The notes below the pieces were generated by a model. It made no database searches. It was not told the DNA's origin and saw only the letters and a list, made by a program, of their open reading frames with translations. The position numbers and the translations under genes were made by a program. Positions 1-8,140 of a DNA stretch of 57,917 bases are shown piece after piece. Numbering within the stretch: position 1 is the first letter of the stretch; each line of letters starts with the position of its first letter. The stretch comes from Paracoccus marinaquae (GTDB taxonomy: Bacteria; Pseudomonadota; Alphaproteobacteria; Rhodobacterales; Rhodobacteraceae), in contig NZ_JAHKNG010000023.1 of assembly GCF_018860165.1 (NCBI RefSeq), forward strand, positions 1 to 57,917. The letters are read 5' to 3'.

Positions 1-75
1 CCCGCGCCGTTTCAGCGCTTCGTTGTAGGATTTCCAGTTCGTCGTGCGGTAACGGGCGGGCTCGGGCTTGCTCAT
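1..75 (-). CDS. IS5-family transposase, N-terminal fragment (cut by window edge)
   Basis: The first 25 codons, starting at ATG 75, encode MSKPEPARYRTTNWKSYNEA followed by LKRRG. This is the characteristic start of IS5-family transposases, in which the RYRTTNW-YN-AL-RRGSL region precedes the DDE catalytic domain. Only the N-terminus is visible, so whether the transposase is intact cannot be judged. Confidence 0.72.
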   Translation of the reverse strand, partial: MSKPEPARYRTTNWKSYNEALKRRG

Positions 76-143
76 GTCGAGATTCTTAACCTACCGGATT
101 CGCAGTGTGAATCCTTCCAGCGCCGAGTTCTGCAACAACGCCC
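1..143 (-). mobile_element. Right-hand end of an IS5-family (IS903-like) insertion sequence
   Basis: The window opens inside an insertion sequence. Its transposase begins at 75 on the minus strand and runs off the left edge. Read inward from about 143, the minus strand starts GGGCGTTGTTGCAGAACTC, which resembles the terminal inverted repeat of IS903-type IS5 elements (recalled as GGCTTTGTTGAATAAATC). The outer boundary is therefore placed at about 142-143. The other end and the target duplication are outside the window. The element lies about 30 bp beyond the stop codon of the pepP-like gene and leaves that gene intact. Confidence 0.6.
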
Positions 144-150
144 ATCCGAA

Positions 151-165
151 GCATGGCGGCCATGC
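151..165 (-). terminator. Short stem-loop after the pepP-like gene
   Basis: GCATGG (151-156) pairs with CCATGC (160-165) around a 3-nt loop. It lies 8 nt beyond the aminopeptidase stop codon and just inside the IS junction. There is no clear U-tract, so this is a weak terminator call. Confidence 0.3.
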
Positions 166-172
166 GAGCTTC

Positions 173-1972
173 TCAGCCCAAGGGCGCGGTGGCGCGGTCC
201 AGCCAGTCGCGGGTCGTCCCGTCCAGATGCGGCACGAGTTCACGGCGCACCTGCGCATGATAGGCGTCAAGCCAGGCGATCTCGTCCCGGGACAGGGCTG
301 CAAGATCGACGAGGCGGGTGTCGATGGGGCACAGCGTCAACGTCTCGAAGCCCAGCATCCGGCGGCCCGGTTCCGCCTCGACCTCGGCGACCACGATCAG
401 GTTCTCGATCCGGATCCCAAAGGCGCCCTCGCGGTAATAGCCGGGCTCATCGGACAGGATCATGCCGGGCTCCAGCGGCAGGTCGCTGATCCGGCTGATG
501 CGCGCCGGACCCTCGTGCACGCAGAGCGCCGCGCCGACGCCGTGACCGGTGCCGTGATCGTAGTCGAGGCCCAGCGACCACAGGAACTGCCGCGCCAGCG
601 CGTCGAGATGCGCCCCCGCCACGCCCTTCGGAAACTGCGCCCGGCTGATCGCGATCATGCCGCGCAAAACGGCGGTATAGGGGGCGATCGCCTCGGGCGG
701 CACCTCGCCCAAGGGCAGGGTGCGGGTGATGTCCGTGGTCCCGTCCGCATACTGCCCGCCCGAATCGATCAGCAGCAGTTCCCCGGCACTCAGCCGGCGA
801 TTGCTGGTCTCGGTCACCCGGTAATGGGGCAGGGCGGCATTGGGACCCGCGCCGCAGATAGTGTCGAAACTGATATCGGTGATGCCTTCATCGCGGCGGA
901 AGGATTCAAGCTTCGTCACTACATCGATTTCGGTCAGATCCGCGGGATCCTGCCCGTCCAGCCAGGCCAGCAGCCGCACCATTGCCACGCCGTCGCGCCG
1001 ATGCGCCGCGCGCATCCCCTCCAGTTCGGCCCGGTTCTTGCGGGCCTTGGGCAGGATGGCCGGATCGGCGGCAGGCGCGATCACCGAACAGGCCCGTTCC
1101 AGCAGGCGGAATGCCGCTTCGGGCGCGCTGGCAGGATCGATCCGCACCGGATCGACCAGATCCAGCAGCGCATCCGAGAGGGTATCGGGAGGCCGGATCG
1201 ACACGTCCCCGCCCAGATGGGCGATCACCCGGTCGTCGAATTTAGCGGGGTCCGCGAACAGCGTCAGGCGGCCATCGTCGGCGAGGATGGCAAAGCTCTG
1301 CACCACGGGGTTCTTCGGCACGTCGCTGCCACGGATGTTCAGCAGCCACGAGATCGAGTCGGGCAGCGACAGGAAGGCCGCGGCCTGGCCCTCGCGGCGC
1401 AGCTGCTCGGCCAGCCGGGTGCGCTTTTCCGCCGAGGTCTCGCCGGCCAGCGCGTCGTCATGCGCCCGGGTCGGACCGACCGGCGGGGCAGGGCGGTCGG
1501 ACCAGATCGCATCGACGGGATTGGCGGGAACCGGCACAAGCTCGATGCCGCTGCCCGCGATCCCCCTGGTGATCGCCTCGATTTCCTTGCGCGTATGCAG
1601 CCAGGGGTCGAATCCGGCCGTGCCGCCCGCGGGCAGGGCCTCGCGCAGCCAGTCCGAGGGTGCGGTTTCGGGCCAGTGGACGGGGGTGAAATGGGCAAGG
1701 TCGACCTGCGACTTGACCTGGGTCCGGTAGCGGCCGTCGATGAACACGCCGGCCCGGTCCATGGTGACGATGGCAAAGCCCGCGCTGCCGGTAAACCCGG
1801 TCAGCCAGGCCAGCCGGGCATCGGCCTCGGCCACATATTCGCCCTGATGGGCATCGGCGCGCGGCACCACGAAGGCGTCCAGCCCCTCTGCCCGCATCCT
1901 GACGCGCAGCGCGGCCAGCCGGGCGGGATGGTCCGCGCCGCCGGCCGGATCCTCAAAGCTCTGGAAACTCAC
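173..1972 (-). CDS. pepP: Xaa-Pro aminopeptidase, M24 family
   Basis: Cytosolic metallopeptidase of 599 aa that removes the N-terminal residue of peptides with proline in position 2. Two creatinase-type N-terminal domains fill roughly the first half. The pita-bread catalytic domain follows, with the expected dinuclear metal ligands in LLIDSGGQYADGTTD (two Asp), GTGHGVG (His), LSDEPGYY (Glu) and IRIENL (Glu). The size matches the long three-domain aminopeptidase P form. The start is GTG 1972, overlapping the upstream UlaG-like stop codon as GTGA, so the two are translationally coupled. The symbol is by family; the long form is sometimes given a different name. Confidence 0.9.
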   Translation of the reverse strand: MSFQSFEDPAGGADHPARLAALRVRMRAEGLDAFVVPRADAHQGEYVAEADARLAWLTGFTGSAGFAIVTMDRAGVFIDGRYRTQVKSQVDLAHFTPVHWPETAPSDWLREALPAGGTAGFDPWLHTRKEIEAITRGIAGSGIELVPVPANPVDAIWSDRPAPPVGPTRAHDDALAGETSAEKRTRLAEQLRREGQAAAFLSLPDSISWLLNIRGSDVPKNPVVQSFAILADDGRLTLFADPAKFDDRVIAHLGGDVSIRPPDTLSDALLDLVDPVRIDPASAPEAAFRLLERACSVIAPAADPAILPKARKNRAELEGMRAAHRRDGVAMVRLLAWLDGQDPADLTEIDVVTKLESFRRDEGITDISFDTICGAGPNAALPHYRVTETSNRRLSAGELLLIDSGGQYADGTTDITRTLPLGEVPPEAIAPYTAVLRGMIAISRAQFPKGVAGAHLDALARQFLWSLGLDYDHGTGHGVGAALCVHEGPARISRISDLPLEPGMILSDEPGYYREGAFGIRIENLIVVAEVEAEPGRRMLGFETLTLCPIDTRLVDLAALSRDEIAWLDAYHAQVRRELVPHLDGTTRDWLDRATAPLG

Positions 1973-2661
1973 AGCTCGACCGCCTTCATCACTTCGGGTT
2001 CGATCACCTGTACGCCGGGCAGCCCCTCAATCAGCGCCTGCGCGCTCTGTTCCAGCAGCGGGAAGGTCTTGTAATGGCAGGGGATCACGGTCCTGAAGTC
2101 GAAATATCTGCGGGCCGCAAAGGCCGCGCGCTTCATGTCCATGGTGAAATGCCCGCCGGCGCAGAGGATGCCGATATCGGGCTGGTGGTATTCGGCCATC
2201 CAGGCCATGTCGGCCATGATGTCGGTATCGCCCGAGACATAGATCACATGGCCGTCGCCGGCGATCATATAGCCCGATTCATGACCCGCATAGATCGGCC
2301 CGTCCGCCCCGTCGAGCGAGCTTGAGTGACTGGCATTGACCATGGTCACGTGCGCGCCGCCCAGATCGACGGTGCCGCCCTTGTTGAAGCCGATCCCCTC
2401 GATCGCGTGATGGGTCTGCCAGCTGCTGATGAGGTCGTAGATGCCGACCACCGGGATCCCCAGCTCCCGGGCGATGGCAAGGGCATCGCCCGAATGGTCG
2501 CCATGGCCATGCGTCAGCAGCACATGGCTCGCGCCGCCGATCGCCTCGGCGCGCCGGTCCTCGGGAAAGACGGGGTTTCCCGACAGCCAGGGATCGATCA
2601 GGATCACCGCATCCTCGATCTCAAGGCGAAAGCCGGAATGTCCAAGCCAGGTCAGTTTCAT
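1969..2661 (-). CDS. UlaG-like metal-dependent hydrolase (UPF0173 type)
   Basis: A 230-aa metallo-beta-lactamase-fold protein. It opens MKLTWLGHSGFRLE, typical of UlaG-like and UPF0173 hydrolases. The HxHxDH-type motif is seen as HGHGDHSGD at about residue 50, with later metal-ligand regions around YVSGDTD and CAGGHFTMD. The substrate cannot be inferred. The ATG is preceded by a good GGAGGCAG ribosome-binding site. It sits between recJ and the aminopeptidase on the same strand, with a 4-bp overlap to the latter. Confidence 0.85.
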   Translation of the reverse strand: MKLTWLGHSGFRLEIEDAVILIDPWLSGNPVFPEDRRAEAIGGASHVLLTHGHGDHSGDALAIARELGIPVVGIYDLISSWQTHHAIEGIGFNKGGTVDLGGAHVTMVNASHSSSLDGADGPIYAGHESGYMIAGDGHVIYVSGDTDIMADMAWMAEYHQPDIGILCAGGHFTMDMKRAAFAARRYFDFRTVIPCHYKTFPLLEQSAQALIEGLPGVQVIEPEVMKAVEL

Positions 2662-2738
2662 CGCTGCCTCCTGTCAGATGTCGCGCGAAGGTTAGCCGGG
2701 CGCGGGGGCGCTGACCAGCCGCCCGATGCGGGTGGGCC

Positions 2739-4475
2739 TCAGGCCGGCGCGGCGTCCTCCAGCCGCAGCCGCACCCGTTCGCGCCCGCCCCAGGTGGACA
2801 GGTCCAGCTTGCCCGCAAGGTGAAAGCGGCGACCCCTGGCGCCGATCAGCGCCGGGCCAAGCGGGCCGTTCATGGCGCCCCAGGCGACGGCCTCCAGTGC
2901 CGGCGCGCCGGGGCTGCGGAAACTCAGGCGCAGATGGCTGTCGCCCATGGTGGCGGCGCTGTCGATCAACTGGTCTGCAAAGGCAAAGCGCGGGGCCGGG
3001 GCGGCCTGCCCGAAGGGGCCCGCATCCTCCAGCTGGCGGAACATCTGCGGCGTCGCGCCCGCCGTCTCCAGCAGGCCCGAAATGCGCAGATCGCCGGCCC
3101 CGCTGCGGGTCGCAAGATCGGCGGAAATCAACTCGGCCAGCCGCGCCATTGCCGGCTCGATCCGGTCCTGGGCGACGGTCAGCCCGGCCGCCATCTCGTG
3201 CCCGCCGCCCTTGATCAGCAGGCCCTCGCGGGCCAGCCGCTGGATCGCACGGCCCAGATCGACGCCGGGCACCGAACGGGCCGAGCCCTTGCCGATCCCG
3301 CCCTCGACGCCGATCACCACCGCGGGCAGATCGGTCGCCTCCTTGACCCGCGCGGCGACGATGCCGACCACGCCCGGATGCCAGCCAGCGCCCGCGGCCC
3401 AGGACAGGGCGGCGTCGCCGCGCGCCTCGACCTGGGCCAGCGCCTCGTCGCGGACGGTGGCCTCGATGGCGCGGCGCTCGCGGTTCAACTCGTCCAGCTG
3501 CCCGGCCAGACGGGTGGCCAGTTGCGGATCGCGGGCCGACAGGCACAGCGCGCCCAGATCGGCGCGGCCCACCCGGCCGCCGGCATTGATCCGCGGCCCC
3601 AGCAGAAAGCCCAGGTGAAAGGCACTGGGCGGCCCGTCCAGCCGGGCCACGTCCGACAGCGCGACCAGCCCCGGCCGCTGCCGCCGGGCCATGACCGCCA
3701 GCCCCTGCCGCACGAAGGCCCGGTTGACGCCGACCAGCGGCGCCACATCCGCGACGGTCGCCAGCGCCACCAGATCCAGCATGGCCATCAGATCGGGCTC
3801 GGGCCGGCCCATGCCGCGCAGCACCCGGCCGGCCTGGACCAGCGTCAGGAACACCACGCCGGCGGCGCAAAGATGGCCAAGCGCCCCGTCCTCGTCGGCC
3901 CGGTTCGGGTTCACCACGGCCAGCGCCGGGGGCAGGGTCTCGCCGCCCAGATGATGATCCAGCACGATCACCTCCGCGCCCTGCGCCGCCGCCAGCGCCT
4001 CGTGGCTCAGCGTGCCGCAATCGACGCAGACGATCAGGTCATGTCCGGCCGCCAGCCCGGCCATGGCCGGCGCATTCGGCCCGTATCCCTCGTCGATCCG
4101 GTCGGGAACATACAGGGTGGCGTCGCGCCCCTGCTGCCGCAGCCAGTCCAGCAGCAGCGCGGCCGAAGTGCCGCCATCCACGTCGTAATCGGCAAAGACC
4201 GCGATCCGCTCGCCGCCCGTGGCGGCCGCAACAAGGCGCGCGGCCGCGGCCTCCATGTCGCGCAGCATCAGCGGATCGGGCAGCAGATCGCGCAGCCTCG
4301 GCGTCAGGAACCCCTCGGCCGCGCCCGCCTCGACACCGCGCTCGGCCAGCACCCGGGCCACCGCCAGGGGCAGCCCGGCCTGCTGCGCCAGGCCTTCGGC
4401 GCGCCGCTCCAGCGCCGCCTCCGGGCCGACCCAGCAGCGCCCGCTCAGCGATCGCCCGATGCCCAGAAATGCCAC
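2739..4475 (-). CDS. recJ: Single-stranded-DNA-specific exonuclease RecJ
   Basis: 5'-3' ssDNA exonuclease of recombination and mismatch repair, about 578 aa. The DHH domain carries DYDVDGGTS at residues 96-104, a VDCG motif and DHHLGG. The DHHA1 domain carries GGHEMAAG, and an OB-like C-terminal region follows. The frame stays open upstream into glpX, but the start is set at GTG 4475. Homology begins there (VAFLGIGRSLSG), AGAAGGGGCAGGC precedes it, and the upstream extension would run antiframe through glpX. It follows glpX on the same strand, a pairing I recall as common in Rhodobacteraceae, with an extragenic hairpin element between them. Confidence 0.93.
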   Translation of the reverse strand: MAFLGIGRSLSGRCWVGPEAALERRAEGLAQQAGLPLAVARVLAERGVEAGAAEGFLTPRLRDLLPDPLMLRDMEAAAARLVAAATGGERIAVFADYDVDGGTSAALLLDWLRQQGRDATLYVPDRIDEGYGPNAPAMAGLAAGHDLIVCVDCGTLSHEALAAAQGAEVIVLDHHLGGETLPPALAVVNPNRADEDGALGHLCAAGVVFLTLVQAGRVLRGMGRPEPDLMAMLDLVALATVADVAPLVGVNRAFVRQGLAVMARRQRPGLVALSDVARLDGPPSAFHLGFLLGPRINAGGRVGRADLGALCLSARDPQLATRLAGQLDELNRERRAIEATVRDEALAQVEARGDAALSWAAGAGWHPGVVGIVAARVKEATDLPAVVIGVEGGIGKGSARSVPGVDLGRAIQRLAREGLLIKGGGHEMAAGLTVAQDRIEPAMARLAELISADLATRSGAGDLRISGLLETAGATPQMFRQLEDAGPFGQAAPAPRFAFADQLIDSAATMGDSHLRLSFRSPGAPALEAVAWGAMNGPLGPALIGARGRRFHLAGKLDLSTWGGRERVRLRLEDAAPA

Positions 4476-4495
4476 GCCTGCCCCTTCTTCTTCAC

Positions 4496-4543
4496 CCAAA
4501 TATCCCGGGGGGAGTCCCGCAGGGACGGGGGGCAGCGCCCCCC
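4496..4543 (+). repeat. Extragenic double-hairpin element, copy A
   Basis: CCAAATATCCCGGGGGGA is followed by a stem GTCCC/GGGAC (4514-4526) and a second stem GGGGGGC/GCCCCCC (4527-4543). It fills the gap between the glpX stop codon and the recJ start. A homologous element (copy B) lies at 22970-23014 with compensatory changes in its stems. Both copies have the same orientation relative to the gene that ends beside them, with the TATTTGG side distal, so each may act as a 3'-end processing or termination element. Confidence 0.7.
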
Positions 4544-4552
4544 TCGACCCGC

Positions 4553-5518
4553 TCAGCGGACCGGGTTGCGATAGATCATCCGCCGCACCGAGCCGGTCTT
4601 CGAGCGCATCAGGATCGTCTCGGTCTGCAGATAGCCGGGCTCGCGCTTCACCCCGGCCACGATCGAGCCGTTGGTCACCCCGGTCGCGGCGAAGATCACA
4701 TCCGCCGTCACCAGTTCGTCGCGTGCATAGATGCGGTCGAGATCGGTGATCCCGGCCTTCCGCGCGCGGCCGCGTTCGTCGTCGTTGCGAAACAGCAGCC
4801 GGCCCCACATCTGCCCGCCCATGCATTTCAGCGCGCTGGCCGCCAGCACCCCCTCGGGCGCCCCGCCCGAGCCCATATACATGTCGATGCCGGTCAGTTC
4901 CGCCTCGGCGGTGTGGATCACGCCGGCCACGTCGCCATCGGTGATCAGCCGGATCGCCGCGCCGGTCTCGCGCACCTCGGCGATCATTTCCTCGTGCCGG
5001 GGGCGTTCGAGGATGCAGACGGTGATGTCCTCATCCTTGCATCCGCGCGCCCTGGCCAGCGCCCGCACCCGCTCGGCGGGCGACATGTCGAGGCTGACCA
5101 CGTCCTTGGCAAAGCCCGGGCCGATCGCCAGCTTGTCCATATAGACATCGGGCGCATGCAGCAGCGTGCCGCGCGGCGCCATGGCGATCACGGTCAGCGC
5201 GTTCGGCATGTCCTTGGCGGTCAGCGTGGTGCCCTCCAGCGGGTCCAGCGCAATGTCCACCTCGGGTCCGTTGCCGTTGCCGACCTCCTCGCCGATATAC
5301 AGCATCGGCGCCTCGTCGCGCTCGCCTTCGCCGATCACGACGACGCCCTTGATGTCCAGCATGTTCAACTGGTCGCGCATGGCGTTCACGGCGGCCTGGT
5401 CGGCGGCCTTCTCGTCGCCGCGGCCGATCAGCCGGGCCGAGGCATGCGCCGCCGCCTCGCTGACGCGGGCCAGCCCCAGAGACAGCATGCGATCGTTGAA
5501 GTCCTTCTGCGCGGTCAT
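4553..5518 (-). CDS. glpX: Fructose-1,6-bisphosphatase, class II (GlpX)
   Basis: Hydrolyses fructose-1,6-bisphosphate to fructose-6-phosphate in gluconeogenesis and in the Calvin cycle where that is present. It is 321 aa, the usual class II length. Metal- and substrate-binding signatures are visible as GEGERDEAP at about residue 63 and LDPLEGTTLTA at about residue 90, and the YMGSGGAPEG region near residue 185 is also conserved in the family. The ATG at 5518 follows GAGGGAAGAGG. It is the first gene of a minus-strand run glpX-recJ-hydrolase-aminopeptidase. Confidence 0.95.
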   Translation of the reverse strand: MTAQKDFNDRMLSLGLARVSEAAAHASARLIGRGDEKAADQAAVNAMRDQLNMLDIKGVVVIGEGERDEAPMLYIGEEVGNGNGPEVDIALDPLEGTTLTAKDMPNALTVIAMAPRGTLLHAPDVYMDKLAIGPGFAKDVVSLDMSPAERVRALARARGCKDEDITVCILERPRHEEMIAEVRETGAAIRLITDGDVAGVIHTAEAELTGIDMYMGSGGAPEGVLAASALKCMGGQMWGRLLFRNDDERGRARKAGITDLDRIYARDELVTADVIFAATGVTNGSIVAGVKREPGYLQTETILMRSKTGSVRRMIYRNPVR

Positions 5519-5599
5519 GGCCTCTTCCCTCGTTGGCTCAGCTTCGCCCGGCTTCTACGCGCGCCCCGTGACACGGGCAAGACCGCGGGCGCTAACGGC

Positions 5600-5851
5600 T
5601 CAGCTTTCCGCCAGTTCCAGCGCCAGCGCATGGATGCGCGGCACGATGTCGCCCAGGGTCTCATGCACCAGCCGGTGCCGCTGGACCCGGCCCAGGCCCG
5701 CGAAGGCGGGGCTGGCCATGCGGATGCGGAAATGGCTCTCGCCGCCCTCGCGCCAGCCGGCATGGCCGCGATGGCTTTCGCTTTCGTCGATCACATCCAG
5801 CCGCGTGGGGTTCAGTTCCGCCAGCCGGGTCCGCATCTCGTCTGCGATCAT
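5600..5851 (-). CDS. bolA: BolA family protein
   Basis: Small BolA-type protein of 83 aa. Such proteins partner monothiol glutaredoxins in iron-sulfur and iron signalling, and some affect morphology. The conserved core reads HFRIRMASPAF, then RVQRHRLVHETLGD, which contains the RHR.V family signature. The start is placed at ATG 5851 (MIADEMRTRL) because AAAGGA lies 7 nt upstream. A TTG six codons earlier would overlap that ribosome-binding site. It is divergent from the J-domain gene. Confidence 0.9.
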   Translation of the reverse strand: MIADEMRTRLAELNPTRLDVIDESESHRGHAGWREGGESHFRIRMASPAFAGLGRVQRHRLVHETLGDIVPRIHALALELAES

Positions 5852-5931
5852 CGGATATCCTTTCGTCAAGACCTTTCATGTCGCGCGAAATAGCCTAAAC
5901 TGCTGCCTCCGAGTCGCAAAGGTGCCCGAGG

Positions 5932-6558
5932 ATGAGCAGTAACGACCCGTTCGGTTTCGACATTTCCGCCGCCAAGGACAAGAAGCGCCGGTCGAAAGGC
6001 CGCCGTGGTATGTCGGGCGCCTTCGAGACCTCGACCCGCGTCTGCGAGCGGGAAGGCTGCAGCGAGCCTGGCCAGTACCGCGCGCCGAAAAACCCGCGGC
6101 TTCTGGATGACTACTTCTGGTTCTGCAAGGAACATGTCCGCGAATACAACGCCAACTGGAACTATTTTCAGGGCCAGAGCGAAGAGGAATTCCAGCAGTT
6201 CCTCGACAATGCCACCGTATGGGAACGCCCGACCAAACCCTTTGGCCGCGCCGCGCAGGAACAGGCCTGGGCGCGCCACGGGGTCAGCGATCCGCATGAA
6301 ATCCTCGGCGCCAACGGCACCTCGCCCGAGGCGCGCGCCAAGCTGGGCCGCAAGCTGCCGCCGACCGAACGCCGGGCGCTGGAGATCCTCGAGGCCAGGG
6401 ACAGCTGGACCCGCACCGAGATCCGCAAGCAGTACAAGTCCCTGGTCAAGGACCTGCATCCCGACATGAATGGCGGGGATCGTTCCGATGAGGACCGGCT
6501 GGCCGAGGTGGTCTGGGCCTGGGAGCAGGTGAAAGACAGCCGCAATTTCCGCGACTGA
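5932..6558 (+). CDS. J-domain-containing protein (DnaJ-like)
   Basis: 208-aa protein with a J-domain at its C-terminus. The HPD tripeptide that stimulates DnaK ATPase is seen in KDLHPDMNGG near residue 180, followed by a short helix VVWAWEQVKDSRNF. The N-terminal half is basic (KDKKRRSKGRRG) and has a conserved CEREGCSEPGQYRAP stretch with a further FWFCKEH, possibly metal-binding. It lacks the Gly/Phe and zinc-finger regions of true DnaJ. Its position divergent from bolA is typical of Rhodobacteraceae; the cobS gene I would expect next is absent. Confidence 0.9.
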   Translation: MSSNDPFGFDISAAKDKKRRSKGRRGMSGAFETSTRVCEREGCSEPGQYRAPKNPRLLDDYFWFCKEHVREYNANWNYFQGQSEEEFQQFLDNATVWERPTKPFGRAAQEQAWARHGVSDPHEILGANGTSPEARAKLGRKLPPTERRALEILEARDSWTRTEIRKQYKSLVKDLHPDMNGGDRSDEDRLAEVVWAWEQVKDSRNFRD

Positions 6559-6771
6559 CCGGGCCGGCGCCTGAGCCTGTCGCCCCCATCGACGGTTCCG
6601 CGACCCGTTCCCCGGGCGCCGGCTGCCGTCAATCGGGGTGAAACTTGCGCACGGATGCGGTGATGACGGGCCTTTCGTGAACTGCGCCCCGATTCTGGCG
6701 TCAGATGGACGGATCCGGATTCGGTTCTGGTCCAGAATGGGACACCCGGAACCGCTTTCACGGCGCCATCC

Positions 6772-7143
6772 ATGCCCGAGCCCCGCAAGTCACAAAACCT
6801 TGGAATCGCCCGGATCCGGTGCGTCGTGGCCGAACTGTCGGCCTCGGGGGTGCCATCGCTTGCAAGCGTGGCCGAGCGGCTGTCCGCAAGCCCCAGAACC
6901 GTACAACGCCGGCTGGCCGAGCATGGGCTTTGCTTCCGGCGGGTGGTGGAGGATGCCCGTCTGGGCATGGCCTGTGTGTTTCTTGAACGATCCGAACTCG
7001 GCATCGAACAGATCGCCAGACAGATCGGCTACAACAGCAGCAGCGCCTTCGCCCGGGCCTTCGGGCGCTGGGCCGGCGTCACGCCGAAGACCTATCGCAG
7101 GGCTGCGGGCCGCCCGCGCCCCGACCCGGAGTGCCTGGCGTAA
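6772..7143 (+). CDS. AraC-type DNA-binding domain protein, no sensor domain
   Basis: Only 123 aa, consisting of the two helix-turn-helix motifs of the AraC/XylS family. HTH 1 lies around SLASVAERLSASPRTVQRRL and HTH 2 around GIEQIARQIGYNSSSAFARA, followed by the family-typical FGRWAGVTPKTYRR. AraC regulators normally add 150-200 residues of ligand-binding domain in front. None is coded in frame between 6559 and 6772. It may be a natural short regulator or the remnant of a longer gene. No strong ribosome-binding site precedes the ATG. Confidence 0.7.
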   Translation: MPEPRKSQNLGIARIRCVVAELSASGVPSLASVAERLSASPRTVQRRLAEHGLCFRRVVEDARLGMACVFLERSELGIEQIARQIGYNSSSAFARAFGRWAGVTPKTYRRAAGRPRPDPECLA

Positions 7144-7293
7144 AATGGCTGGCGAAATCCATAGTGGAGTGGCGCGGCAGGGTGCTAGCCTCGGTCATGT
7201 CCGAGGCCGTCGCTGCAGGGAGAATTCCGGCCCATGGTTCGTTCGGCCAGCAACCCAAGGCCGCCTGTCGGCCGCAAGAGCAAGGAGACCGCA

Positions 7294-7848
7294 ATGTCAT
7301 CGACCTATCACCCCACCCGCCGGGCGCTGATCGCCGGCGCGGCGGCGCTTGCCGCGGGCGGCGCGGCTCTGGCGCAGGATGCACCTGCCGGGGGACAGGA
7401 TGCGCCGCCCGCGGGAATGGCCGATTTCCTCTTTGTCCAGACCGCCTCTGGCATGGCCTTCGCGGCCGATGCGAACCGTCTCACATTGCGCAATGTCAGC
7501 CCGGTCACGCTGTTCTTCTCGGACCGGCCCGAGCGGATCGCCGGCAACATGAAGACCGATCGCTTCGTGCCGTTCTGGGGCGAGGGCAGCGACAGCTTTC
7601 TGTCTGATCCGCCCAATGCGGATCTCTCGATTCTCGAAGATGGCGTGCTGCGTCAGGCCGTGGTCGTTCTGCGCAACCCCGAACTGATCGGCGAGGATCT
7701 GCATTACACGGTCGAGATCGTCGGCGGCGAGATGCCGGTTCTTGGCGGGCCGACATCGCTTTTCATCGACATCATCGGGATGCCGTTGACCCCGCTGTCC
7801 TATGCCGGGGTGGCGCGGCGCTCTTATCGGCGCGCGATGCTCTACTGA
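7294..7848 (+). CDS. Exported protein of unknown function
   Basis: 184 aa. The start at ATG 7294 is chosen for the AAGGAG 8 nt upstream; the frame is open further upstream but without a good site. The N-terminus has a Tat-like signal with a twin arginine (HPTRRALIAGAAALAAGGAA) and likely cleavage after ALA near residue 28. The mature part is rich in beta-type sequence, contains VQTASGMAFA and LRNVSPVTLFFSDRP, and has no cysteines or membrane segments. I do not recognise the family. Its neighbours give no functional clue. Confidence 0.7.
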   Translation: MSSTYHPTRRALIAGAAALAAGGAALAQDAPAGGQDAPPAGMADFLFVQTASGMAFAADANRLTLRNVSPVTLFFSDRPERIAGNMKTDRFVPFWGEGSDSFLSDPPNADLSILEDGVLRQAVVVLRNPELIGEDLHYTVEIVGGEMPVLGGPTSLFIDIIGMPLTPLSYAGVARRSYRRAMLY

Positions 7849-8140
7849 CAGCCCGAACTGCGGCGGAAGGCCGTTTCTCCGCGCGACAGGGGCGGTGAAA
7901 CCCGATGTCTGGCAATCCCGTGCCGTCACAGAGAACGGGTGCGTCAGGCACCCGAAGGCTGCGGCGCGCACCGTAGTTCCGTCGTCGGCCCTTTGTCGAA
8001 ACATCTGAGAACCGACGGTCGTTCGCGCCTCGCGGAGGTTCGTCCCGCGTCCTGCCGTGTCGCGGCATGGCGGGATTCCTCTGGATCACGCCCCGGATTT
8101 CTGGTCAGAGAAGGCAGGCCAGATGCAAGCGGACGAGGCA
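7849..8140. other. Intergenic region, 292 bp, with one hairpin
   Basis: No convincing gene is present. A perfect 7-bp stem CGGGTGC/GCACCCG with a 5-nt loop lies at 7936-7954, about 90 nt downstream of the exported-protein gene. It has no U-tract, so it is at best a weak terminator. The rest is the presumed promoter region of the RNase D gene. Confidence 0.4.

Noticed and set aside
68..2074. 668-codon open frame on the plus strand opposite the aminopeptidase
   Set aside because: It is antisense to a well-conserved enzyme, has no recognisable domain and an Arg/Gly/Gln-rich composition typical of shadow frames in GC-rich DNA.
2820..4574. 584-codon plus-strand frame opposite recJ
   Set aside because: Antisense artefact with low-complexity composition; recJ motifs are complete.
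4476..4826. 117-codon upstream extension of the recJ frame
   Set aside because: It runs through the 3' end of glpX and the extragenic hairpin, and RecJ homology begins at GTG 4475.
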